Part shown: positions 1-6,387 of the stretch, in pieces
How positions within the stretch are numbered: the first letter of the stretch is position 1
How the letters are laid out: each line of letters starts with the position of its first letter
Source: Synergistaceae bacterium
GTDB lineage: Bacteria; Synergistota; Synergistia; Synergistales; Aminobacteriaceae
Assembly: GCA_031270755.1 (NCBI GenBank)
Contig: JAISWV010000078.1
Span: 1 to 11,244, forward strand
DNA: 11,244 nucleotides
Direction of reading: 5' to 3'
Notes under the pieces: generated by a model
The model's input: only the letters and a program-made list of their open reading frames with translations
Told to the model about the DNA's origin: nothing
The model's database searches: none
Translations under genes and position numbers: made by a program

Positions 1-339
1 TTGCTGTATATGCGGCAAGAGGGCCGCGGAATCGGAATCGTCAACAAATTGAAGGCCTACAAACTGCAGGAAGAAGGGCTGGATACGGTGGATGCCAACA
101 TCGCCCTGGGTTACGCGCCGGACCTGCGTGACTACGGCATTGGAGCCCAGATTTTGACGGATCTCGGACTGAAAAAAATCCGGCTTTTAACGAACAACCC
201 TAAGAAAATCATCGGTCTGGAGGGGTACGGCATTCAGATCGTGGATCGAATACCGCTCGTGATCGAACCCAACGAATTCAACGAAGGATATATGAACACC
301 AAAGAAAGCAAGATGGGACATCTGTTGCATTCACTGTAA
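1..339 (+). CDS. ribA: GTP cyclohydrolase II, C-terminal part (RibA or the RibA half of RibBA), truncated by the window edge
   Basis: This is the last 112 residues of GTP cyclohydrolase II, which opens the imidazole ring of GTP in the first committed step of riboflavin synthesis. The fragment starts inside the conserved block [10 protein letters not shown], which contacts the GTP phosphates. It continues through [18 protein letters not shown] and [13 protein letters not shown], then [16 protein letters not shown]. In the family the Asp and Arg of the (A)DxRD motif (bases 121-132) act as proton acceptor and nucleophile, and both are present. The zinc-binding cysteines and any DHBP synthase (RibB) half would lie upstream, so RibA and fused RibBA cannot be told apart. 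The TTG at base 1 is an internal codon, not a start. The stop TAA lies 19 bases before ribH, which fits a riboflavin operon. Family assignment is very secure. Confidence 0.95.
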   Translation: MLYMRQEGRGIGIVNKLKAYKLQEEGLDTVDANIALGYAPDLRDYGIGAQILTDLGLKKIRLLTNNPKKIIGLEGYGIQIVDRIPLVIEPNEFNEGYMNTKESKMGHLLHSL

Positions 340-358
340 ACATGAGGAGGATACTGTC

Positions 359-838
359 ATGCGGGTAGTGGAAGGGAAACTGATAGGGACGGGGCTTTCG
401 GTGGCGATCGTCGTCTCGCGCTTCAACGAATTGATCTCCAACAAGCTTTTGGAGGGCGCGAAAGACTCTCTTTTGCGCCACGACGTCTCCCATCAGAATA
501 TAGAAATTTACTGGGTCCCGGGCGCCTGGGAGCTTCCCTTGATCGCCAAAGAGCTGGCTCTTTCGGGGAAATACGACGCGATCATCGCGCTGGGGGCCGT
601 TATTCGCGGAGACACCCCTCATTTCGACTACGTTTCGGCGGAGATGTCCAAAGGCTTGGCCTGCGTCGGCATGGAGCAGCGCGTTCCTGTGGCCTTCGGC
701 GTCCTGACCTGCGACACGCTGGAACAAGCTCTTTTGCGCGCCGGCAGCAAGGCGGGAAACAAGGGCGCGGATTGCGCGGTCAGCACCATCGAGATGGCCA
801 ACCTTTTGAAAAACATCCGCGTGGGAGAAAAAACCTAG
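359..838 (+). CDS. ribH: 6,7-dimethyl-8-ribityllumazine synthase (RibH)
   Basis: RibH condenses 5-amino-6-ribitylaminouracil with 3,4-dihydroxy-2-butanone 4-phosphate to give lumazine, the direct precursor of riboflavin. It is a soluble enzyme that usually assembles into pentamers or icosahedral shells. The 159-residue length is normal. Recognisable motifs are SRFNELI (residues 20-26), VPGAWELP (53-60), [14 protein letters not shown] (79-92) and [10 protein letters not shown] near residue 135. His88, in the [10 protein letters not shown] loop, matches the catalytic histidine of the Bacillus enzyme. The start ATG is well placed, eight bases after GAGGAGG at 344-350. The gene follows ribA by 19 bases and is surely cotranscribed with it. 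Nothing looks degraded. Confidence 0.97.
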   Translation: MRVVEGKLIGTGLSVAIVVSRFNELISNKLLEGAKDSLLRHDVSHQNIEIYWVPGAWELPLIAKELALSGKYDAIIALGAVIRGDTPHFDYVSAEMSKGLACVGMEQRVPVAFGVLTCDTLEQALLRAGSKAGNKGADCAVSTIEMANLLKNIRVGEKT

Positions 839-847
839 TTTTCTTTC

Positions 848-852
848 GGAGG
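848..852 (+). promoter_or_regulatory. Shine-Dalgarno site that decides the start of the glycosyltransferase gene
   Basis: GGAGG at 848-852 overlaps the upstream in-frame GTG at 852, so it cannot serve that codon. The next in-frame start is TTG at 864, eleven bases downstream, which is a workable though slightly long spacing. ATG codons at 888 and 894 have no comparable site. I therefore place the start at 864; an annotation using 852 would add four residues. Confidence 0.6.
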
Positions 853-863
853 TGTCACTCTTT

Positions 864-2603
864 TTGAGCGTTTCCTACAATTTGCAGATGATAATGGGCT
901 GCGTGAGCGCGGCCCTCATGTGCATCTTCGTTCAATACGCGGTGAAAAGATCTTTCGAGCCGCGCCAGTACGGCTATTTACGCGATCTGATTCTCGTGGG
1001 AGGATGGCTGCTGCTGGCGATCTGGTTTGGCTCGCCCCAGTCCCGCTTTGTCGTGGGAGCCGCCTTTCTGTCGGGAATCGTCGGTTTGACGGAAAACTTC
1101 TGGCCAGGGCGGCCGGGACGATGGGGGTATCTTTTCATCGGTCTTTGCTGCGCCCTCTTCGGACCTTCCATCAGCTTCATAAGCTTCGTCGACGGAGAGT
1201 ATATTTATCTGACTCCGTTGACGTCGATTGTCGTCACCACTTTGTGGTTTTCGCTTTTCCCCATGATTCTCCAGCAGTTGGACACCATCCCCGGCCTGGT
1301 GGGCTATATGCTGGCCGTGACCTTTTCGCTCATGCTGATTTCCGTGGTTCTGGCCGTACGCGGCATGCAGGACGCTTTTTTCATGTCTTTCGCCGGGCTG
1401 GTGTTTTTGGGGGCTTTTTGGAGCCGCTTCAGCAACTTTTACCGCCAGGCAGGCAAATCCATGTCGGCGATGTGGGGGACTCTGGCCGCTGGAACGGCAA
1501 TCCTGGGGGTCAGCAAGGGCATTGTGTTCAGCTCGATGCTTTATTTGTCCTTGGGGCTTTTCGCCATTCCCATGGCGGAAGCCTCTTTACACTTGGTGAA
1601 TTTGGTGTTTTCCGATACTTCCCACGGAACGGAGCGGCTTTACCGCAAATTGATCCGTAGCGGGCTGGAACATCCCGACGCGGTGCGCCTGATAGCCGGT
1701 CTTTGCGCTTTTCTGGGTATCGCTACGGCTCTATCCCAGTACCCCGGAGATTACAAGGCGTGGATCTGGTGGGGAGTCGCGGGGACCTTCGTCCTTGCCG
1801 TGCTCGTCCCCCTGATTCTCAAGTACAGGAACCGGTCTCCCATGTCCCACGCAAAACCCCGCTTGTGGGGCGTCAACATCGACAATATGTCCCTCAACTA
1901 CGCTTTGGCGAGGGCCAGGGGGATACTTTTGTCCTCCAGGGAAACGAAGTTGGTCTCGACTGTAAACGCCCTGGGGATGGACGAAGCCGTCCGCGACGTT
2001 GAATACCACCGTATCTTGAGGCGCTCCGCCATGGTTTTATCGGATGGAATCGGTCTTTTGTGGGGCCTGCGCTTTTTGGGAATGCCCATACAAGAGCGGG
2101 TGACGGGGATCGATTTTGCCGAGCAGCTTTGCCGGATGGCGGCGGTGGAGGGATGGCCGGTCTATTTTCTGGGGTCTCAGGGCAAGACGGCGCTGGTTTG
2201 CGCCAAGGTTCTGGCGGCGAGATATCCGGGGCTCATGGTCGCGGGTGCGCGGGACGGTTATTTCGGCATGGACGACCCCGCTGTGGCGGACACCATCGCC
2301 TGCTCCGGGTCGAAGATTCTTTTCGTGGCGATGGGAATTCCTCGGCAGGAAAAGTGGGTGGCCCGTCACTCGAAGCGTTTGGGCGGTGTCCTGGCCGTCG
2401 GAGTGGGAGGGGCTTTCGACGTGTTGTCCGGTAATTTGAGGCGCGCGCCGAAGATCGTTCAGAAATTGGGGCTGGAATGGTTTTTCAGGCTGTGCCAGGA
2501 GCCCTATCGGTGGAAAAAAGATTTGAGACTGATCTTTTTCGTTGCCCGCGTTTTCGCGACGCGCGTAGGCCTCTACACTTGGAAAGGGGAAGACCACGAA
2601 TGA
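864..2603 (+). CDS. Membrane glycosyltransferase: degenerate WecA/MraY-like domain fused to a WecG/TagA/CpsF (GT26) domain
   Basis: The 579-residue protein has two parts. Residues ~1-320 are strongly hydrophobic with about ten membrane segments. They follow the layout of WecA/MraY-type polyprenyl-phosphate sugar-1-phosphate transferases, but the catalytic motifs are changed: the expected GxxDD reads GLTEN (1083-1097), NxxDGxDG reads as QQLDTIPG (from 1275), and neither MGDxGS nor HLHHRL is present. Residues ~333-571 are a GT26 domain: STVNALG with the catalytic-type Thr366, LSDGIG with Asp394 (28 residues later, as in TagA), RVTGIDF, GIPRQEKW, GVGGAFDVLSGNLRRAP and GLEWFFRL. GT26 enzymes transfer a sugar from a UDP-sugar to a lipid-linked sugar at the inner membrane face, in teichoic acid, enterobacterial common antigen or capsule synthesis. 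The pseudo-transferase half may serve as membrane anchor or lipid-carrier docking site (inference). The substrate is unknown. The stop overlaps the next gene by ATGA. Confidence 0.85.
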   Translation: MSVSYNLQMIMGCVSAALMCIFVQYAVKRSFEPRQYGYLRDLILVGGWLLLAIWFGSPQSRFVVGAAFLSGIVGLTENFWPGRPGRWGYLFIGLCCALFGPSISFISFVDGEYIYLTPLTSIVVTTLWFSLFPMILQQLDTIPGLVGYMLAVTFSLMLISVVLAVRGMQDAFFMSFAGLVFLGAFWSRFSNFYRQAGKSMSAMWGTLAAGTAILGVSKGIVFSSMLYLSLGLFAIPMAEASLHLVNLVFSDTSHGTERLYRKLIRSGLEHPDAVRLIAGLCAFLGIATALSQYPGDYKAWIWWGVAGTFVLAVLVPLILKYRNRSPMSHAKPRLWGVNIDNMSLNYALARARGILLSSRETKLVSTVNALGMDEAVRDVEYHRILRRSAMVLSDGIGLLWGLRFLGMPIQERVTGIDFAEQLCRMAAVEGWPVYFLGSQGKTALVCAKVLAARYPGLMVAGARDGYFGMDDPAVADTIACSGSKILFVAMGIPRQEKWVARHSKRLGGVLAVGVGGAFDVLSGNLRRAPKIVQKLGLEWFFRLCQEPYRWKKDLRLIFFVARVFATRVGLYTWKGEDHE

Positions 2604-3064
2604 TCACTACAGTGGGTGAACTCATGGACCGTGACCTGACGGTCGTCAGGGAGCACAGTACGATCAGCCAGGCCATCGATATTTTTTATTCCCATAACGT
2701 GGCCGGTCTGCCTGTTGTGGACATGAACTGGCGGCTGGTGGGTTTTTTGTCCGAGACCGACATTTTACGGGCCGCGACGCCGTCGTATCTCGAAGTCCTC
2801 ACTCAAAGCTCGTTTTTGAGCGAAGAAGAGGACGAATTTGTGAGGCAGCTGGAAAAACTGGGAAAGCTTCCTGTCAGGGACTACATGACCCAGCCTCCCG
2901 TGGCCGTGGAGCCCTACGTGAGCCTCATGTCCATAGCCGACTTGATGATACGAAAACATCTTCGCCGCCTTCCTGTCGTGGAGGACGGGGTGTTGGTCGG
3001 CATCATCGACCGTAAAATGCTTTGGAATTTCATGCTCGAAGGATATGACCGCAATGTCGGATAA
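2600..3064 (+). CDS. CBS-domain pair protein
   Basis: This 154-residue protein consists almost entirely of two CBS domains. CBS1 is at residues ~5-60 (VGELMDRDLTVVREHSTISQ, then AGLPVVDMNWRLVGFLSETD). CBS2 is at ~93-150 (VRDYMTQPPVAVEPYVSLM, then RRLPVVEDGVLVGIIDRKML). A helical acidic linker rich in Glu (SEEEDEFVRQLEKLGKL) lies between them. CBS pairs bind adenine nucleotides (AMP, ADP, ATP, SAM) or related ligands and usually regulate a partner protein; no enzymatic domain is attached here. The ATG at 2600 overlaps the preceding stop in ATGA and has a purine-rich AAAGGGGAAG just upstream. A longer reading from 2477 would run inside the glycosyltransferase gene and is unlikely. Its place immediately before the ATPase genes makes a nucleotide-sensing regulator of that complex possible, but this is inference. 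Confidence 0.9.
   Translation: MITTVGELMDRDLTVVREHSTISQAIDIFYSHNVAGLPVVDMNWRLVGFLSETDILRAATPSYLEVLTQSSFLSEEEDEFVRQLEKLGKLPVRDYMTQPPVAVEPYVSLMSIADLMIRKHLRRLPVVEDGVLVGIIDRKMLWNFMLEGYDRNVG
3038..3043 (+). promoter_or_regulatory. Shine-Dalgarno site that decides the start of the stalk-like gene
   Basis: GAAGGA at 3038-3043 is only one base before the ATG at 3045 but ten bases before the in-frame ATG at 3054. The second ATG is the better start; the choice changes the protein by three residues. Confidence 0.55.
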
Positions 3065-3470
3065 ATCGGCCGTCCCTTTTTCCAAGACCGAGGTTTTCTC
3101 CGGGTCCGGCGCGGCATTCGCCGGTGCAGCGTTCTCCGATCCGCTGGTTGAAACCCGGGGAAAACTCGAGGCTGTACGCAAGCAGCTGGCCTACGATATG
3201 GAAGACAAAAAAAACGAACTCGAGCGTTTCAAAGAAGAAACTTTGTGGCGTTTGAACGCCATGTCCGACCGCACCATCGAACTTGCCCGGATGAAAGAAA
3301 AAGACGTCGAAGAGTGCCTCGCTCGGGACAGAGAAAAATTGGAAGCGGAGCTGGCCGCCTGGAAAGAGCTCCTTTATGAACGGTTGCACGACGAAAAATT
3401 TCTCGATGTTTTGGTGAAAGACGCTTTCGACCGCTTGCTTCCTTCGCGAAATGGAGGCGATAGTACGTGA
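3054..3470 (+). CDS. Coiled-coil protein, putative V-ATPase peripheral-stalk (G/H-like) subunit
   Basis: This small 138-residue protein is not recognised by clear sequence motifs. The first ~30 residues are Gly/Ala/Ser/Phe-rich and probably disordered. Residues ~32-125 are a long, highly charged heptad-like helix (for example KLEAVRKQLAYDMEDKKNEL and ELARMKEKDVEECLARDREK) with no membrane segment, followed by a short hydrophobic end (FLDVLVKDAFDRLL). V/A-ATPases have peripheral stalks made of an E subunit paired with a coiled-coil G or H subunit, and the G/H gene commonly lies just before subunit I. Position and shape therefore support that role, though similarity alone would not. The gene overlaps the CBS gene by 11 bases, and its stop overlaps the subunit I start (GTGA at 3467-3470). 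Any coiled-coil accessory protein remains an alternative. Confidence 0.6.
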   Translation: MSDKSAVPFSKTEVFSGSGAAFAGAAFSDPLVETRGKLEAVRKQLAYDMEDKKNELERFKEETLWRLNAMSDRTIELARMKEKDVEECLARDREKLEAELAAWKELLYERLHDEKFLDVLVKDAFDRLLPSRNGGDST

Positions 3471-5470
3471 TAAAGCGTATGGCCAGGGTTACCTTATGGG
3501 GAGTACGCGATAAAAAAACGCCGATCGTCGCGCGGCTTTACGAGCTGGGAGTTTTCCACCTCGACAACGTGCCGGCCGACGACACGGCGGTCGATACCCA
3601 GGGCCTTCTCCTGGAAAAACTGAGAGAGCGAAGGAGAAGGGTCCTTGGCCTGATCGAGGCGCTCGAGTGGGATGAATGGAGGAAATTGACCGACGCCTTT
3701 GTCGAAAACGTTCGTTACAACCTCTTCGGCAACTTGGAGTTCATGATGGCCGAGATCGACAGGAGCCTCGAGCGCATCCAGTCGCGTCTTTCCCGGATTG
3801 AAGAAAGCCGGGAAAGTATGCAGAACATCTTTATGAAGCTGCAAAGAACCAACCTCATTCTGGCTCATGCCCGCGCATTCTTGGAACAAGAGCGTTCTTC
3901 CCGGGGCGTGGTGTCCATTTGGAGGCTTTCGCGCCAAGAACAGCACACCCTTGTTTCCAAAGTAAACGGAGAATTGGATTTTCTTCCCAGCGGGCATGAA
4001 AAGCCCTGGTTTCGCTATCACACGTTCGAGCTCAAAGACGGTTCCTCCGAATTCAAAGACGGTTCCTCCTTTCTCGTGACCAGCGCGTCTTACGAAGCAC
4101 AGTCCAGCATCGACCGAATCGTCGCCGACATGGAGGGTTCTCTTTGGACGTTTCCGGAAGGCCTCGAATCCGTTCCTTTCGTTCCCACCGACGACGAACC
4201 GGCCGCCGACGGGGCTGAGCCCGATAAAGCCGAGCCCGATGAAGAACCTCTGTTGGCGGCGGCGGAACGGATCAAACAAATTTCACAGGTCATGCCCGCG
4301 CAAAGGAGGGAAAACAAGCAAGAGCTGCGCAGGCTGAGCGATCAGTGGGGGGCGAACCTGGCCGCCGTTTACATTCTCTTGAACGAACGCCTGGAGCAGC
4401 TTCTCATGGAGGCGTCCGCCGCCGAGAACGAGGAATTTTTCAGCCTGGAAGGCTGGATTCCCGAGGACGACCTGGCGCGTACCGGGGCGGTGTTGAAAGA
4501 GGACTTCGGCGACGCCGTCGTCCTGCGCTCCAGGCCTCCCGACCCCGAAAAGGACGGAGCGGTTCCCACCGCTTTGCGAAACAACTCTCTTTTCAAGCCC
4601 TTCGAATTGTTTTTGAAGCTGTTGCGGGTGCCGAACTACAACGCCTACGACCCCTCTCCGTTGATCGGCATCTTCTTTCCTTTTTTCGCGGGCTGCATGG
4701 TGGGGGATATCGGCTACGGCGTGTTGATTTTGTGGCTGGGCTGGCATCTGAAGCAAAAGCGCTCGGAGGTCCCGCGGGATGTGGGAATCATTCTCATATT
4801 CGTCGCGTTTTGGAGCATCGTGTGGGGAGCTCTGTACGGTGAATTTCTGGGAGACACCGCCCATCGATTGCTGCACATGAGGCCGCTCTGGGTGGAGAGG
4901 TCCGAGGCGGTTTTGACGGTTATGGCGTTCAGCGTCGCTTTGGGAGGAGCTCATGTTTGCCTGGGGCTTCTTATCGGCATGATTCAGGGGATTCGCAATC
5001 GGCATCGTCATCAATGGATGGAACGGGGAGGCAATCTGCTGGTCATCCTGAGCTTGGTAACAGCTCTGGCGGTGCTGCGCTCGGAGCTGTCGAGCGCTCT
5101 TTTTTCCGTGCCCGTCACCCTGCTGGTCTTCGGACTGATTTTTTTGATACGCGGAGGAGGGATTGGGGGCGTCATCGAATCCTTGGGGACCATCGGCAAC
5201 ATCATCAGCTACGTCCGCATCGCCGCCATCGGCCTGTCGTCCGCCATCCTCGCCATGGTTGCCGGCACGTTCGTGGACATCTTCGGGGTCTCCATATTGG
5301 GGCTTTTCATGGCGTTTGCCATTCATCTTTTGAACTTCGTGCTGGCCATCGGAGGATCCGCCCTCCACGCGGCGCGGCTTCATTACGTGGAGTTCATGGG
5401 GAAGTTTTACGAGGACGGAACCCTCGAGTACAAACCGTTTGCCAAAAGAAGGAGGCTGTACAATGACTGA
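3467..5470 (+). CDS. ntpI: V/A-type ATPase membrane subunit I (a-type stator subunit)
   Basis: Subunit I forms the ion half-channels beside the rotor ring and anchors the peripheral stalks. The 667-residue length is typical. Residues ~1-385 are the soluble, mostly helical arm (start MIKRMARVTLWG, long coiled-coil around residues 85-145). Residues ~390-650 hold about seven or eight membrane helices, including the family motif GCMVGDIGYGVL and the late helix GNIISYVRIAAIGLSSAILA. In that helix Arg584 (codon 5216-5218) corresponds to the essential arginine that interacts with the rotor carboxylate. The C-terminal stretch ALHAARLHYVEFMGKFYEDG is also characteristic. The GTG start sits nine bases after GGAGG (3453-3457). 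Two oddities lie in the soluble arm: an in-frame 21-base duplication near residue 190 and an acidic, proline-rich low-complexity segment at residues ~243-264. The membrane half looks functional. Confidence 0.95.
   Translation: MIKRMARVTLWGVRDKKTPIVARLYELGVFHLDNVPADDTAVDTQGLLLEKLRERRRRVLGLIEALEWDEWRKLTDAFVENVRYNLFGNLEFMMAEIDRSLERIQSRLSRIEESRESMQNIFMKLQRTNLILAHARAFLEQERSSRGVVSIWRLSRQEQHTLVSKVNGELDFLPSGHEKPWFRYHTFELKDGSSEFKDGSSFLVTSASYEAQSSIDRIVADMEGSLWTFPEGLESVPFVPTDDEPAADGAEPDKAEPDEEPLLAAAERIKQISQVMPAQRRENKQELRRLSDQWGANLAAVYILLNERLEQLLMEASAAENEEFFSLEGWIPEDDLARTGAVLKEDFGDAVVLRSRPPDPEKDGAVPTALRNNSLFKPFELFLKLLRVPNYNAYDPSPLIGIFFPFFAGCMVGDIGYGVLILWLGWHLKQKRSEVPRDVGIILIFVAFWSIVWGALYGEFLGDTAHRLLHMRPLWVERSEAVLTVMAFSVALGGAHVCLGLLIGMIQGIRNRHRHQWMERGGNLLVILSLVTALAVLRSELSSALFSVPVTLLVFGLIFLIRGGGIGGVIESLGTIGNIISYVRIAAIGLSSAILAMVAGTFVDIFGVSILGLFMAFAIHLLNFVLAIGGSALHAARLHYVEFMGKFYEDGTLEYKPFAKRRRLYND
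4032..4069 (+). repeat. In-frame 21-base tandem duplication within subunit I
   Basis: A 17-base exact match (TCAAAGACGGTTCCTCC) occurs at 4032-4048 and again at 4053-4069, with a period of 21 bases. It encodes two successive copies of KDGSS followed by EF or FL. The perfect nucleotide identity suggests a recent slippage or duplication event that added seven residues without breaking the frame. Confidence 0.85.
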
Positions 5471-5684
5471 GAAAGCGATTATGGCACTGGCCGCGGCTTT
5501 GGCCGTCGCCGTTCCCGCCTTGGCCACCGCTTACGCCCAGGCGCGCATTGGAAGTTCGGGAGCGGGCACCGTCGCGGAAAAACCGGAAACCTCGGGAACC
5601 ATCATCATCCTGGAGGCCATTCCCGAGACGATGGTCATCCTGGGCTTCGTCGTCGCCATCATGATTATCATGAGGATGGCTTGA
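5463..5684 (+). CDS. ntpK: V/A-type ATPase rotor-ring subunit K (c-type proteolipid)
   Basis: The 73-residue protein is a single hairpin of two membrane helices, the basic unit of the ion-carrying rotor ring. TM1 covers residues ~5-27 (Ala/Val-rich) and TM2 ~46-71. The polar loop and glycine pattern RIGSSGAGTVAEKPE match V-type c subunits. TM2 contains EAIPETMVILGF, where Glu55 (codon 5625-5627) is the expected ion-binding carboxylate. Its distance from the loop (13 residues after Glu42) agrees with archaeal-type K proteins. Gln26 in TM1 together with Glu55-Thr56 resembles a sodium-binding arrangement, so Na+ coupling is possible. The ATG at 5463 is seven bases after AAGGAGG (5449-5455) and the gene overlaps the end of subunit I by eight bases. 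An in-frame ATG at 5439 lies ahead of this site and is rejected. It is the short two-helix form, not the doubled four-helix form found in some bacteria. Confidence 0.93.
   Translation: MTEKAIMALAAALAVAVPALATAYAQARIGSSGAGTVAEKPETSGTIIILEAIPETMVILGFVVAIMIIMRMA
5672..5675 (+). promoter_or_regulatory. Shine-Dalgarno site supporting the TTG start of subunit E
   Basis: GAGG lies at the end of the subunit K gene, ten bases before the TTG at 5686. The alternative ATG at 5704 has only GGA upstream. This favours TTG as the start, one base after the subunit K stop. Confidence 0.5.
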
Positions 5685-5685
5685 G

Positions 5686-6357
5686 TTGCCGGACGCTCGA
5701 CTCATGGAAGCGCCGAGGGCCGACGCGTCGAGAGCCGACGACCTGGCGGGCTTCAAGGAAGCTCTGCTGGCGCAGCACAGAGAGCGCTGTCTTGTCTTGA
5801 AACGCTCCGTGGATGAAGACCTTGCCGATATCATTACGGCGCGCCGCCTGGAGGTGGAACGTATCGTTCACGGCCTGTGCCGCGCCCGGGAAAAACGTTT
5901 CGGCGAAGGGTTGAAGGCCAATCGCCGCCGTGCGGAGCTTCAGAGGAAAATGTTCAAGATCGAGCTGCAGGACGGATTTCTCGAACATTTGGAAGAAAAC
6001 GTGCGCGCGCGCCTGGAGGCTTTTCGCCGTTCGCCCCGGTATGGGGAGACGATGGAATCTTTGGTTGCGGAGACAAGGGAAAACTTCCCCTTCCCCTCCA
6101 TCGTGTGGGTGGAAAAAGGAGACGCCGTTTTTTTGAAGCCCTGCGAGCCGAGCGGACCCGGCGAAAGCGTCTTGGAGGTCCGCGAGGGATTGAAAGACGT
6201 CTGGGGCGGCCTCCTGCTCGAAGAAAAAGAAAGCGGCCGGCTCCTGGACAACACGTTTCGGACCAGGTGGCGGCGTTTGCGCCCTTTCTTCATCGCGGAG
6301 CTGGGGGAAATCTTCACCGAACTTTTCGAGTTTCCGGCACTGGAGACGCGCAAATGA
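5686..6357 (+). CDS. ntpE: V/A-type ATPase peripheral-stalk subunit E
   Basis: Subunit E pairs with a G/H-type coiled-coil to form the stator stalk that holds the A3B3 head against subunit I. The 223-residue length is close to normal. The N-terminal half (~20-115) is a charged helix rich in Arg, Glu and Leu. The C-terminal half is globular and carries the best family signature: a Gly-Gly then Leu-rich strand followed by the conserved asparagine-threonine turn (GGLLLEEKESGRLLDNTF) and a terminal helix (RRLRPFFIAELGEIF). The start is taken as TTG 5686; the ATG at 5704 would shorten it by six residues. Its stop overlaps the subunit A start as ATGA (6354-6357), so the two are translationally coupled. 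In many V-ATPase operons genes for C and F lie near E and A; neither is found on either side here. Confidence 0.87.
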   Translation: MPDARLMEAPRADASRADDLAGFKEALLAQHRERCLVLKRSVDEDLADIITARRLEVERIVHGLCRAREKRFGEGLKANRRRAELQRKMFKIELQDGFLEHLEENVRARLEAFRRSPRYGETMESLVAETRENFPFPSIVWVEKGDAVFLKPCEPSGPGESVLEVREGLKDVWGGLLLEEKESGRLLDNTFRTRWRRLRPFFIAELGEIFTELFEFPALETRK

Positions 6358-6387
6358 AAGAAATGAAAGAAAATTCAATGAAAGAGG
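6354..6387 (+). repeat. Nine-base repeat carrying three successive ATG codons at the start of subunit A
   Basis: ATGAAAGAA occurs twice in direct succession (6354-6371), followed after AATTCA by a near copy, ATGAAAGAG (6378-6386). The product begins MKEMKENSMKED, so three possible start codons lie within 27 bases. The repeat is outside the conserved domain and looks like replication slippage. Confidence 0.75.

Noticed and set aside
340..358. An FMN riboswitch or other RNA element between ribA and ribH
   Set aside because: The gap is only 19 bases and contains just the ribosome-binding site; any riboswitch would lie upstream of the window.
920..1660. A 246-codon + strand frame within the glycosyltransferase gene
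   Set aside because: It is Arg/Gly/His-rich and has no domain; the overlapping frame encodes a coherent membrane protein.
4283..5527. A 414-codon open frame on the - strand opposite subunit I
   Set aside because: It is fully antisense to a clear subunit I gene, its product is rich in His, Gln, Arg and Pro with no recognisable domain, and GC-rich genes often leave such open antisense frames.
5877..6353. A long in-frame upstream extension of subunit A
   Set aside because: The extension lies out of frame over the subunit E gene, is Arg/Pro-rich and has no homology-like features; the ATG at 6354 has a good ribosome-binding site and matches the usual N-terminus.
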